DNA from: JBFWNG01 sp050251195
GTDB taxonomy: Bacteria; Bdellovibrionota_B; Oligoflexia; Oligoflexales; Oligoflexaceae
Direction of reading: 5' to 3'
Assembly (NCBI GenBank): GCA_050251195.1
Contig: JBFWNG010000004.1
Location: forward strand, 1-64,000
Length of the DNA: 64,000 nucleotides
Shown: positions 9,562-18,191 of the stretch, piece after piece
Layout: every line of letters begins with the position of its first letter
How positions within the stretch are numbered: the stretch's first letter is position 1
Made by a program: the position numbers and the translations under genes
Notes under the pieces: model-generated
The model's database searches: none
What the model was told of the DNA's origin: nothing
What the model saw: the letters and a program-made list of their open reading frames with translations, nothing else

Positions 9562-11145
9562 CTATTCACAAGAAGCGTCAAAGAAACTCAGTTGCCAGCT
9601 GTTAAGAATGCCAGCCAGGACATGACTATGCGACGTGGCAATAAGTTCCCACCCGCCTTCAAACACTTCTCCAGGCACAGCCAAGAAGTCGTAGGTTTTG
9701 AGAATGTCGAAGCCGGGTTCTTGGTTGTGCAGCGGGTAGATGTTTCCGGCAGGTGATTTTATTTTTACGTCGATGGTAGTTGCATCATAAATAAGGATAT
9801 CAAGACGTACGAAAACCAAGTCGTAAGGACCGGGTGCTATCACCTGAACCTTGTCTGAAGTTGTTTCGCTTCGCTTGATGAGGATTTGATTCGCTTTGTC
9901 GTAACCGGCGCTCTGCGTTATTTTGCCGATGCGTATCGAGCGTGCGAAACGTTCGCTAGCTGTTTCTGTGTTCATAACGACTTCATAATCGAGGCGGCTT
10001 CCGCAAGCGGCGTCTTCGGCAATTTGGAATTCTTCGGAAATATTTGCCTTCGCGAGCGGAGCAAGATCAAGCGGGCCATGTTCTCTGGGCGTTACAATGA
10101 GATGCGGGTCGAGCGAGTTAACGGCAGTCTTCGAAAGTCGCACGGCTTCGGTGCCGATATTTTTTAGAGGCGTGGTGACGCGAAACGATGTCCCTGGGTT
10201 GACGGATGGTCCGTTGTCGTTGGCTCCGAACGTCGCTGGCTGAACGTCAATGAGCAATGTGTTGAGCGGTTTGAACCAGCAACGGGGTCTAAAACCATCG
10301 GCAAAGGGTGCGGCTTGCATGCAGGTGACCTGAGCGGACTCAATCTCCGCTTCCTTGGTATTCTTGCCGAAAGCATTGTTCAATCCGGGTATGAGAACGT
10401 TGCTCGATGGTTGACGGCAGGTAGCGGAACTTAAGTAAGTGTCGAGGCGGCACTGCGCTTTTGGATGAATTATTTCGGTAGTCTCAATCTGCGAAAGGTC
10501 GGGAGTACCAAATTCCGGAGTAGGCTCCTGTGACAAGATCGAAGAAAGCAAGGCTGACGACTTTCCCGCCATAACGATTCGATAGCAAAGGTTGCGTTCG
10601 TTGCCCTCAGGCCAGCCCGCATCGCAACGCTCTTTGGCGACGGGATCGACCGACTCCGCCTGCTGGGCATTTTGCTCGATTTGGTTGGCCCACACCCGGC
10701 GGAGACATTCTTTCGTCGCAAAATAATCGGCTTGTCCTTCTGATGCAGCCCAGGTCTCTCCTTTAAAGGGATAACCGCCGAGATGATGCCCAAGCTCGTG
10801 GCACATGACGAGAGTATACCCGTCCGTTGAAAGCTCGGGCCGTCGGGCCATTCCACCGTGGGCCCAGATCTTCCACGTGTCGTTTTCCCTCGAGGCATAA
10901 GCGTTGACGATCGCCGACTGCCAATTGCGTTCAAAAACGAGGGTTGCATTGAAATTTTCTTTTATTAAGGAACTGTAGGTTGTTTCGATGAGATCCAAAA
11001 TTCCGTTATACTGTTCTTCGGAGATTCTCCCCTCACTTTCGAAAAGGTGGTCTTCGCGAGCAAGGTCATTAGGCGGTAAAAAATCCGCGTAGCAAGGTAG
11101 AGCGATTGCCACGAACATGGCGACAAAAAGACGAGTATTAAACAT
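9562..11145 (-). CDS. Secreted zinc metallopeptidase with P-like C-terminal domain
   Basis: 527 residues from the start at 11145 (AAGGAG upstream); the longer frame is rejected because it would add 58 residues before the signal peptide. The signal peptide ends around PCYA. H116-E-L-G-H120 is the zinc motif and E136 in ASEGQAD is a plausible third ligand, as in gluzincin-like enzymes. The middle part is Cys-rich. The last 120 residues (VKIKSP, then a PGEVFEGGWELIA segment and WQLSF) resemble the proprotein-convertase P domain, a beta sandwich often fused to secreted proteases. It is probably exported and acts on extracellular protein. The gene is convergent with the lipoprotein gene ending at 9487 and divergent from the barrel gene at 11299. 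Confidence 0.82.
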   Translation of the reverse strand: MFNTRLFVAMFVAIALPCYADFLPPNDLAREDHLFESEGRISEEQYNGILDLIETTYSSLIKENFNATLVFERNWQSAIVNAYASRENDTWKIWAHGGMARRPELSTDGYTLVMCHELGHHLGGYPFKGETWAASEGQADYFATKECLRRVWANQIEQNAQQAESVDPVAKERCDAGWPEGNERNLCYRIVMAGKSSALLSSILSQEPTPEFGTPDLSQIETTEIIHPKAQCRLDTYLSSATCRQPSSNVLIPGLNNAFGKNTKEAEIESAQVTCMQAAPFADGFRPRCWFKPLNTLLIDVQPATFGANDNGPSVNPGTSFRVTTPLKNIGTEAVRLSKTAVNSLDPHLIVTPREHGPLDLAPLAKANISEEFQIAEDAACGSRLDYEVVMNTETASERFARSIRIGKITQSAGYDKANQILIKRSETTSDKVQVIAPGPYDLVFVRLDILIYDATTIDVKIKSPAGNIYPLHNQEPGFDILKTYDFLAVPGEVFEGGWELIATSHSHVLAGILNSWQLSFFDASCE

Positions 11146-11298
11146 GAGTGCTCCTTCTCGAACAGTAGTACGGCAGAGCTTATAGCACGATTTTGGCAAC
11201 TGCCCCAAAAAATAATTGGTCCGCAATAAAAACTCCGCGACTGGCTGTAAGGGACGGAAGCTGATATCTTCGAAGAAGCGGTTTGTTTGGGGGATCGT

Positions 11299-12111
11299 AT
11301 GCAAAAAATTTGTCGGCAACCACTTAGGAAAATGTTCGCGGCCCTATGTTTACTCGCCTCCAGTTTGGGGCAGGCTGCTGAATCAAAGTCCCCGCTTCTT
11401 GCTGTGGGACAAGGCATTGCAAGTCCGGCAGCGCCGATAACGTTTTTCTCAAACGGATTCACGCGGCAAAATCCCGTCGGCGTCGCATGGCAAAAGGGCG
11501 GGCGCGTAACTCTAGCTCATGACCGGGGCGACGGAGACGGAAACAAGGGATACGGCGCGGAGTTGGGACTGGGCCAAGGAGACTTGGGGCTCGCCATAGG
11601 TTATTACGAAAGGGATTGCGACGGTTGCGACGAAACCATCTTGGGGTCCGTGGGATTTTTGATGGGGGGCATCGGGGCCGGCGCCACGGTCCACGAGGAC
11701 AGCAACACGGTAGGTTTGATGTTCGGAGCTGAAGGCAACCATCGCTTGGGTTTAGTAGGTCACATTTACGACGGACCAACCGACGACCTCGACATTGTCA
11801 GTTACGGCTTGGGCTACGGTTTTGTGCACAACAATCTGACCCTGGTCGTCGATGCATCCAAACGAAAGCACAAGGATGAAATCGCAGGAGACGACCTAGT
11901 ACTCGTCACTCCCGGCATGACGTTAAGTATGAGCATGATCCAGGTCTCTGTTTCCTATCACATGTATTTGGAAGACGACGAGGAAGAGGATGATGACGAC
12001 CGCAACGACTTGTGGTGGGGTTTGGGCATAGGTTCCGGCGACAAATTCCACCTTGCGGTTTACGGGGATTACGTGAACGAGCTGTCCGTTGCCGGCAGCA
12101 TATTCTTATGA
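11299..12111 (+). CDS. Secreted Gly/Asp-rich protein, probable small outer-membrane beta-barrel
   Basis: 270 residues starting at ATG 11299 behind GGGGGA. A signal peptide (about 1-27, ending near GQAA) is followed by alternating hydrophobic/polar strands rich in Gly and Tyr, and the chain ends in ...VAGSIFL, a hydrophobic C-terminal strand as in outer-membrane barrels. Short acidic runs (DDEEEDDDDRND, DRGDGDGN) would sit in loops and could bind calcium. No family recognised. It shares a 153-base divergent control region with the metallopeptidase gene. Confidence 0.72.
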   Translation: MQKICRQPLRKMFAALCLLASSLGQAAESKSPLLAVGQGIASPAAPITFFSNGFTRQNPVGVAWQKGGRVTLAHDRGDGDGNKGYGAELGLGQGDLGLAIGYYERDCDGCDETILGSVGFLMGGIGAGATVHEDSNTVGLMFGAEGNHRLGLVGHIYDGPTDDLDIVSYGLGYGFVHNNLTLVVDASKRKHKDEIAGDDLVLVTPGMTLSMSMIQVSVSYHMYLEDDEEEDDDDRNDLWWGLGIGSGDKFHLAVYGDYVNELSVAGSIFL

Positions 12112-12123
12112 CAATCTAATAAT

Positions 12124-12153
12124 TTGACGCTTTCGCAATGAATCGAATAAGAT
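12124..12153 (+). promoter_or_regulatory. Candidate sigma-70 promoter
   Basis: TTGACG at 12124-12129 and TAAGAT at 12148-12153 are separated by 18 bases, which would start transcription about 40 bases before the lipoprotein gene at 12199. Boxes match consensus 5/6 and 4/6. Confidence 0.5.
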
Positions 12154-12198
12154 AGATCTTATATCTTCTTCGAATAACTGATTTTTTTGCGAGGCGTT

Positions 12199-14217
12199 AT
12201 GAAGTATGTTGCTCTTCTATCCTTGGCTACTTTCCTTCTTGTGGGAAGCTGTAAAACCAACAGGTCCGAGATAAAGGACGATATTCCTGCCAACAACATC
12301 GGCTTTAGATTAGGAAACGGTTACGATTCGTACAAAGCTGAACTTCGCGGACTACCCTGTATTGCAGGTACAACCACGAGAACAAAAGGCGGCAATGCCA
12401 AGCTTGAGATCGTTGAGAGCATTTCTGCGGAAGGAATGTTTAGCAATCTGACGGCGAACGCTGATTTCGGCTTAAAAATTCCTATTATCACTGCGGATAT
12501 GGGCGGCAAGTCTGTCAACTCGCATACGACGGACAACTATTCCAGAAGTATCTCTTTCATTTTGGAAGTACCGATCCTGCAAGAGGCGTTCATCGAGGAC
12601 ACTGTCCATGCTCCCACTCCCAAATATATCGTAGACGACACAGATCCCAATAACGTCATGAGGCCTTGCGGCGACCAATATATAAACAAGGTCGTCTACG
12701 GCGTTAAGCTCTTCGCCACTATGAAGTTCGATTTCTTGACCAAGGACGACGCCAAAGAATTCGACATGCACTTTTCGATCAACTCTAATCTAAAAAATCA
12801 TTACTGTGCGCCAGGAACGAACACGGCGCCTGCCAACCCCGAAGCGCCGCCGCCCGCGGGAACAAATCCAGGGGATAAGCCTAAGAACGACATTAAGTTA
12901 GCGGAGTGCGAAGCGAAAGACGACGCCAACGCCAATGCTGGTGGGGGAGGCGCAGATGAAAAAGCTCCACTAAAAATGTTCGACATAAAGGGCGGCGCCG
13001 GAGTCAACAACAACGTTAAAAATCTTCTGGCGAGGACATCGGTAACATTTGTCGCGACCCAGATGGGACACACCGAGAGGTTCTCAACAATTGCGAGTGA
13101 AGCTCAAGCAAAATGTACCTTCAAGATCGGGGATAAGGATGCCAAATCCGTTTTTGACGGTTGCGGCAGTGCGATGGCCGACGTTATGACATACGCCAAA
13201 GGCGAACTTCCTGGCGTTCTTGAAAAAGCTTTGGACAAAGTTAGCGACAACACCGATCCAGCCGCCGCGGGCCTTAACAAGCTCACATATGTTACTTCTA
13301 AGTACATGGACAGCGCCAAGTTACAGATGGACTTTGGCGGAAAAGAGCGACTCAATCCTAAATACCCGGCTGGATTCGTCGACAATGTGGTACCAGCGCG
13401 ATTGGCGCTTGTTCAAGGTTATGCAAACAAACAAGAAACTCTGGCCAAAGCAGAGAAAGTCATGGAATACTTGTCCAGCTTACCTCCGAGTGGCACAGAC
13501 TCCGCCTACAACGAGTCGATTAAGAGGGTAATAAATACTCTGCAAGGCGCTCAAATCGATCCGCTCTCCGGTGGAAAAAAGGGCGGGGTGATTTTTCGTC
13601 TTAAGAAGGACATGGAAATGATTCAGAAGGCCTTGACGGCGTGCTTCGATATCGATCAGAAAAACGCGAAGTACAACGACGAACCTTGGGAAGATTGCTC
13701 GAAGTACTATGCAGGAGATAAGGAAGCGGATCCCAACAGCTGCGTACAAATTAAAGACGTACTTGGCTGTAAGATAGCCGAGGCTTGGACCAATATCGAC
13801 CTTCCGCCCACGATCGAGATGTTCGACACACTTTTAGGACGAATTGTTCGAGGGTCTGACGAAGTCGTGTACAAGAACTTTGCGGTTAAGCAGCCGGATA
13901 ACTTCTTGTTTATGCAAGATTGCGTTTCCATCAACGACCTTGGTGATTGGGACGACGACTATTGTGATTTCCATCCTAAATTCAAGTTTGCTTGCAGAAA
14001 CAGCAACGGCAATTGGCTGCTGAGCGACAAAGAAGGAGCGTGGAATGAGCACAAACACGCATGTTCCGGCGGCTTCTTCTTCGCCACCCCGGCTAATGCG
14101 AACGAGAACAATACGCTCAAGGCCCTCCTGGCCGCGAAAGGGGTTAAACGGGTCTGGATTAGCTACAACGACACGAAGACTGAGGGACGATTCACGTCTT
14201 CGACGCAACAAGAGTAA
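12199..14217 (+). CDS. Large lipoprotein, possible MACPF-like core with C-type-lectin-like C-terminus
   Basis: 672 residues; start at 12199 (GAGG upstream) gives a signal peptide with lipobox LVGSC (Cys18). Residues 55-190 are beta-rich and contain CGDQYINKVVYG (from Cys157), reminiscent of the FGTHY...GG region of MACPF/CDC pore formers. A low-complexity Ala/Pro/Asn linker (about 210-255) follows. The last 110 residues read like a C-type lectin fold: a QDCV segment, GDWDDDYC, a FKFAC strand, then a second part with RVWISYND and EGRF. A membrane-attacking or adhesive surface protein is possible, but both domain calls rest on short motifs. The gene converges on the FecR-domain gene with a 3-base gap and no terminator. 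Confidence 0.75.
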   Translation: MKYVALLSLATFLLVGSCKTNRSEIKDDIPANNIGFRLGNGYDSYKAELRGLPCIAGTTTRTKGGNAKLEIVESISAEGMFSNLTANADFGLKIPIITADMGGKSVNSHTTDNYSRSISFILEVPILQEAFIEDTVHAPTPKYIVDDTDPNNVMRPCGDQYINKVVYGVKLFATMKFDFLTKDDAKEFDMHFSINSNLKNHYCAPGTNTAPANPEAPPPAGTNPGDKPKNDIKLAECEAKDDANANAGGGGADEKAPLKMFDIKGGAGVNNNVKNLLARTSVTFVATQMGHTERFSTIASEAQAKCTFKIGDKDAKSVFDGCGSAMADVMTYAKGELPGVLEKALDKVSDNTDPAAAGLNKLTYVTSKYMDSAKLQMDFGGKERLNPKYPAGFVDNVVPARLALVQGYANKQETLAKAEKVMEYLSSLPPSGTDSAYNESIKRVINTLQGAQIDPLSGGKKGGVIFRLKKDMEMIQKALTACFDIDQKNAKYNDEPWEDCSKYYAGDKEADPNSCVQIKDVLGCKIAEAWTNIDLPPTIEMFDTLLGRIVRGSDEVVYKNFAVKQPDNFLFMQDCVSINDLGDWDDDYCDFHPKFKFACRNSNGNWLLSDKEGAWNEHKHACSGGFFFATPANANENNTLKALLAAKGVKRVWISYNDTKTEGRFTSSTQQE

Positions 14218-14220
14218 GCG

Positions 14221-15852
14221 CTAGTGAGCCGGTAGGACGATCTGATCAAATGTCTTTATCGGCTCGCTAAAAAACGCGGAAGTTTTGTCGTCGAGAAATT
14301 TTTGCAATGCCTTGTTCTTTTGCATGAAGTCTTTGCTGATTCCGATGAACTGGCCGTTGTTGAGAATATAGATTCTTTCGGGCAACCCCTGAGGCGATTT
14401 CGCGAGTTGGCGAAACTCCACCAAACTTCCAATATACGATTTCGCTTTGCCTTCATAAATAAAATCACAATTTAACAGCTTCTTGAATAATGCTATGACC
14501 TTCTTTTCAGGGATCGCTCCTTGCAGTTTGCCCACAATCTTGTGGCTGCGAACAAGATAAATTCCCTCTCCTTCAAGTCCCTTCGGCATCTTGTCAACTT
14601 CGAAATTGCGGCTTCCCGCCAGAATTGGCGATATTGCCGGAATGCTTTCAGCGTCTTGAAGCACGACATCGAATGTATTAGGTGCCTGCAATTTCGGACG
14701 AATGAGCCAAGGGTTGGGACTGTGATCGACCCCGACGCCAGCTATTTTGAATGCTATTGTTCCTTTGAGATCACCCAGTAGGCCAACTTGAAACGTCTTC
14801 GCATCTGCAAAAGACATCTCCTTGCCGCTATTGTTCGGGTTGGCGATAACGACGCCAGGTTTTAGCTTAAAGGCAAGAGTTGGAACGTCGCCGTCTGTGC
14901 GGATGAGGAGGTCGTTTTTTTCAAGTTCGTCCAAGGATACGAGAATACTTTGTCGTTTGAGATAAGGTTCTCCTGTCCATTGCAAGGCGGCTGTGGGCAG
15001 TTTTTCAAACATGCCAGATTTGACGGCGCCCAGCATCGGTCGCCAGGTTTTGCCTTCAGGCGCGCTTTTCGGCGGATCCAAGTAGATCGGTATTTTGACT
15101 TGTTTTGCACTCTGAAGCGGTTGAAGAGCCCAAATTGTTTGGCTTTCGGTGGGCACTACAATCTGAGGCATATAGAGCTTCGCTCTTGTCGTGTCGAGAG
15201 TAATGAGCGGCTTCTTGGGTTCAGGATGTACGAGAGGTTTGGGTTCTGGCGCGGGGACAACGGGTTGCGCTTCCGCTTCTGCTTTCGCTTCTTGCTGTAA
15301 GGTTTGCCGTTTGTCCTTGTCAATGAGAAGAGCTTGCCCGGATAAAACGGCAATCTCAGCGTCGTTTTCGCCGCGCTTTTTGGAAATCGAAAGCTTGGAG
15401 GCCTTTTCGTCGACTTGGATAACTTTGTCGCCAGTTCGGATTGACGCTTCTGATGTTTTCAACTTCTCGTTGGAAACGTTGACGTCCGAGAGAGCAGTAA
15501 GATTACCTCGAATCAGGTCGATTTCGAAGTCCTGATCGTCGGAAGCTAGCTGCTTGATTCGAATCTGCGTGTTGGTGCTTAGCTCGAGAGTCTTGTTGTT
15601 ACCGAAGTTGATGATGACGAGTCCGTTCTCGCCTGTGGCGATGTTGTCGTTCTCGAAGAGGTACTGGTTGTTCTCAACGTCTTGCCAGATTAGGTCGTTG
15701 TCGGGACGAAATTGCACCTGTCCATCTTGAAAGACGATTTGTGCGACGGGATCGCCCTTCATTTCGGATCCGGGTTTGTCAAAGAATAAGGCCCTCACGA
15801 CCATAGTCATGAGACCTGTCCATACGGTTAGAAATATGATCCTTCCGATCAC
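14221..15852 (-). CDS. FecR-domain periplasmic protein
   Basis: 543 residues with an uncleaved-looking N-terminal membrane helix (about 3-23), then a FecR-like domain (about 35-180): a VQFRPDNDLIWQDV strand, ATGENGLVIINF, LELSTNTQIRI, DFEIDLIRGNLTAL and an AVLSGQALL end. A Pro/Lys linker (about 190-215) leads to a C-terminal beta-rich half of unknown fold. FecR domains usually relay envelope signals or bind partners in the periplasm. The gene is divergent from the SpoIIE phosphatase gene; this pairing suggests one sensing module. A weak sigma-28-like promoter lies at 15895-15921. Confidence 0.82.
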   Translation of the reverse strand: MIGRIIFLTVWTGLMTMVVRALFFDKPGSEMKGDPVAQIVFQDGQVQFRPDNDLIWQDVENNQYLFENDNIATGENGLVIINFGNNKTLELSTNTQIRIKQLASDDQDFEIDLIRGNLTALSDVNVSNEKLKTSEASIRTGDKVIQVDEKASKLSISKKRGENDAEIAVLSGQALLIDKDKRQTLQQEAKAEAEAQPVVPAPEPKPLVHPEPKKPLITLDTTRAKLYMPQIVVPTESQTIWALQPLQSAKQVKIPIYLDPPKSAPEGKTWRPMLGAVKSGMFEKLPTAALQWTGEPYLKRQSILVSLDELEKNDLLIRTDGDVPTLAFKLKPGVVIANPNNSGKEMSFADAKTFQVGLLGDLKGTIAFKIAGVGVDHSPNPWLIRPKLQAPNTFDVVLQDAESIPAISPILAGSRNFEVDKMPKGLEGEGIYLVRSHKIVGKLQGAIPEKKVIALFKKLLNCDFIYEGKAKSYIGSLVEFRQLAKSPQGLPERIYILNNGQFIGISKDFMQKNKALQKFLDDKTSAFFSEPIKTFDQIVLPAH

Positions 15853-15894
15853 GAATGGAATCCTATGTGAAAAAAAGTTCTATCCTGTCTGGTT

Positions 15895-15921
15895 GATTCG
15901 GCAATTTGGCAAGTTTTCTTA
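15895..15921 (-). promoter_or_regulatory. Weak sigma-28-like promoter for the FecR-domain gene
   Basis: On the minus strand TAAG is followed by 15 bases and GCCGAATC. This is a partial match to TAAA-N15-GCCGATAA. It would start transcription just upstream of ATG 15852. It is much weaker than the site facing the other way at 16037. Confidence 0.35.
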
Positions 15922-16036
15922 AACTTAAAGCGCGAGGAAAAAATACCTAAACCAACGTTGAAAGTTTAATGAATCGATATTGTGGTCAAATGACGCATTT
16001 TTTGTTGTTTTATAAAAACGCCCCCATGCGTGAACG

Positions 16037-16063
16037 TAAATGTTTCTTGATAAAGGCCGATGA
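16037..16063 (+). promoter_or_regulatory. Sigma-28-like promoter for the SpoIIE phosphatase gene
   Basis: TAAA at 16037-16040, exactly 15 bases, then GCCGATGA at 16056-16063 (7/8 of the flagellar sigma GCCGATAA box). Transcription would begin near 16070, giving a leader of about 70 bases. The same TAAAGGCCGAT core recurs at 30105-30114. Confidence 0.65.
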
Positions 16064-16138
16064 AAAGATGAACAAAAACCTGGAAAAGGGCTTTTTTTGA
16101 CATGCTGGTCAACATGAGGACAAGACACGAGGACAAGC

Positions 16139-18181
16139 TTGCGCGTTAATCCGTTAAAATCTATTTCCGCGAAGCTGTTCTATCTCACCATTGGTTTGGT
16201 GTTGATGGCCGTTGCAGCTTTGTCCTGGAAGAACGGAGAATCGTTCCGTCAGCAATTGAGTTTGCAATATCAGCGGACGTCACTCGATACAGGCGAGAAC
16301 ATTGGACAGGCAATCGAGGCGATGTTCAAGAACTGGCAATCCCAAATGGGTCTTCTCGTTCAGACAGTCGCCTACCAGGAAGGCAAAGGCTATGAACTTC
16401 CCATCAGGAACTTCTTGCTTGGCGATGACGATTTTGTTGCGGTGCATTTGTTCAAGGTGAACGATCAAGGCGTTCTTGAAGCGAAGGCGTTCGTGCCTTC
16501 GGAAAAAGTGTCAACGAACTTCGAAGCTCAAGTTCCTGAACAAGTTTTCGCGAAACTGGACAAACTCGTAACGACTCAAGTCGCTGCCGATATCAAGGCG
16601 TATCCATCAGATCAAGTTCACGTTCGATCTCTCATCCGAGAGATCAATTTGCCAATGATGAGCTTCGCGCGAAGCTTCAAGCTGAAAGACAGCCAAACAA
16701 CATATTGGGTTGTTTTGTCCGCTTGGCAAGATTCGGTGCTGATGAATCTCAAGTCCAAGGAAGCGATGAAGACGATCGTGCTTGATAGGGATTCGAGAGT
16801 TTTCGCGTCGAAGGACCGCAATGACATGAAGGCTAACGAAGTTTATTCTTATCTCGAGATCGTCAAGATGGCGCAGACAAGCGTTGTTCGGGACGGCTAT
16901 TTGGGCGGTTACCGAGACAAGAGCGGCCAGGAGTGGTTGGGCGCCTATTATAGGATTAATAAATTCAATCTGGTTGTTTTGGTACAGCAAGACGCGGAAA
17001 GCGCCTACGCTGCGATTAGAAGCCTTATCAAACAAACGTTGAATTGGGGACTTTTCTTCCTCCTCATCGCAGTGTTCTTCAGTTATTTCGGTTCTACGGG
17101 TATGACTAAGAACCTAAGGGAACTCACAATCGCGACCCAAAACATAGCAAACGGAAACTTCAAAGCATACTTGAAGCCGAAGTCGAAAGACGAGGTTGGT
17201 CTGCTTTCGCTATCCGTTAACGCGATGGCTTATCACATTCAACAATTGCTCTTGTCTCAGGTTCAAAAGGCCCGCTTCGAGAAGGAGCTTGAAACCGCAA
17301 ACGCTGTACAGCACACGCTGTTTCCAAAACAAAACCGCCAAAGACTCGTGTTGAACGTTTCCGGCTTTTCCAAGCCAGCGTCCGAGTGCGGAGGCGACTG
17401 GTGGGGCCATTTCGTTACCGACGACGGGGTCGAATACGTTTTCGTCGCAGACGCCATGGGTCACGGGGTTCCTGCGGCTCTTGTTACCGCAATGGCATAT
17501 TCAAGTTGTATGACTATGGTAGCACTACTTAAAGAAGGCAAGTTGGCGGATCACTCGCCCAAAGCATTCTTGGAGCTGTTTAACAAAGTTCTATATGATG
17601 CGGTAGAAGGCAAAATTAGTATGACGTTCTTTGCTCTCGTCATAGACTATAGAAAGAACAGATTGATATATTCTAATGCGGGCCATAACCAACCCATTCT
17701 TATTCCGTCAGATCCTGACGACCCGCGAATCGATCGAAAGAGTCCGAAATGGCAAAAAATCTCAAGGTTGACGCCGCTGGCGCTTAAGGAAACAGGCACT
17801 GTTCTCGGTATTGAGCGAGACGCGACATTTACGGAATCGGAGATGGAGCTGAAAAACGGCGACAGGATTCTCCTGTTTACAGACGGACTCATTGAGTGCC
17901 AGAGTCCCGAAGGAAAATCATGGGGTCGAAAGGTTCTCATCGAGAAACTGCTTGAAGTCGCTACCCAAAATGCCAGCGGCATCAAGAAGGAACTTGTCGA
18001 AAGCGCTTTCAAATTTTTCGCCAACAAACCGCTTGCCGACGACGTAACTCTTGTCGTTGTGGAATATCCGCAAGACGCCAAAACAGACTTTAGGCTGCCA
18101 GAGGAAGAGCCCTTTGACCTGAAGCTCGAGTTTGAAGAAGGCGACGATGAAGCGTCGATAAAGATAGACCTGGGAGCTTAA
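16139..18181 (+). CDS. Membrane PP2C (SpoIIE-type) serine/threonine phosphatase with HAMP domain
   Basis: 680 residues with a TTG start behind GAGGAC. Order: membrane helix (about 10-32), periplasmic sensor region (33-300), second helix (about 301-322), HAMP domain (about 323-380), short coiled coil, then a PP2C/SpoIIE catalytic domain (about 400-650). Metal-binding motifs are visible: ECGGDWWG, DAMGHGVPAALVTAM, NAGHNQPIL, FTDGLIE and DDVTLVVV. Such RsbU/SpoIIE-like enzymes dephosphorylate anti-sigma antagonists or other regulators in partner-switching systems; no anti-sigma or antagonist gene is nearby. The tail after 660 is strongly acidic. A sigma-28-like promoter precedes it, and the gene converges on lepA with a 10-base gap. 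Confidence 0.92.
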   Translation: MRVNPLKSISAKLFYLTIGLVLMAVAALSWKNGESFRQQLSLQYQRTSLDTGENIGQAIEAMFKNWQSQMGLLVQTVAYQEGKGYELPIRNFLLGDDDFVAVHLFKVNDQGVLEAKAFVPSEKVSTNFEAQVPEQVFAKLDKLVTTQVAADIKAYPSDQVHVRSLIREINLPMMSFARSFKLKDSQTTYWVVLSAWQDSVLMNLKSKEAMKTIVLDRDSRVFASKDRNDMKANEVYSYLEIVKMAQTSVVRDGYLGGYRDKSGQEWLGAYYRINKFNLVVLVQQDAESAYAAIRSLIKQTLNWGLFFLLIAVFFSYFGSTGMTKNLRELTIATQNIANGNFKAYLKPKSKDEVGLLSLSVNAMAYHIQQLLLSQVQKARFEKELETANAVQHTLFPKQNRQRLVLNVSGFSKPASECGGDWWGHFVTDDGVEYVFVADAMGHGVPAALVTAMAYSSCMTMVALLKEGKLADHSPKAFLELFNKVLYDAVEGKISMTFFALVIDYRKNRLIYSNAGHNQPILIPSDPDDPRIDRKSPKWQKISRLTPLALKETGTVLGIERDATFTESEMELKNGDRILLFTDGLIECQSPEGKSWGRKVLIEKLLEVATQNASGIKKELVESAFKFFANKPLADDVTLVVVEYPQDAKTDFRLPEEEPFDLKLEFEEGDDEASIKIDLGA

Positions 18182-18191
18182 CGCTTAAGCA

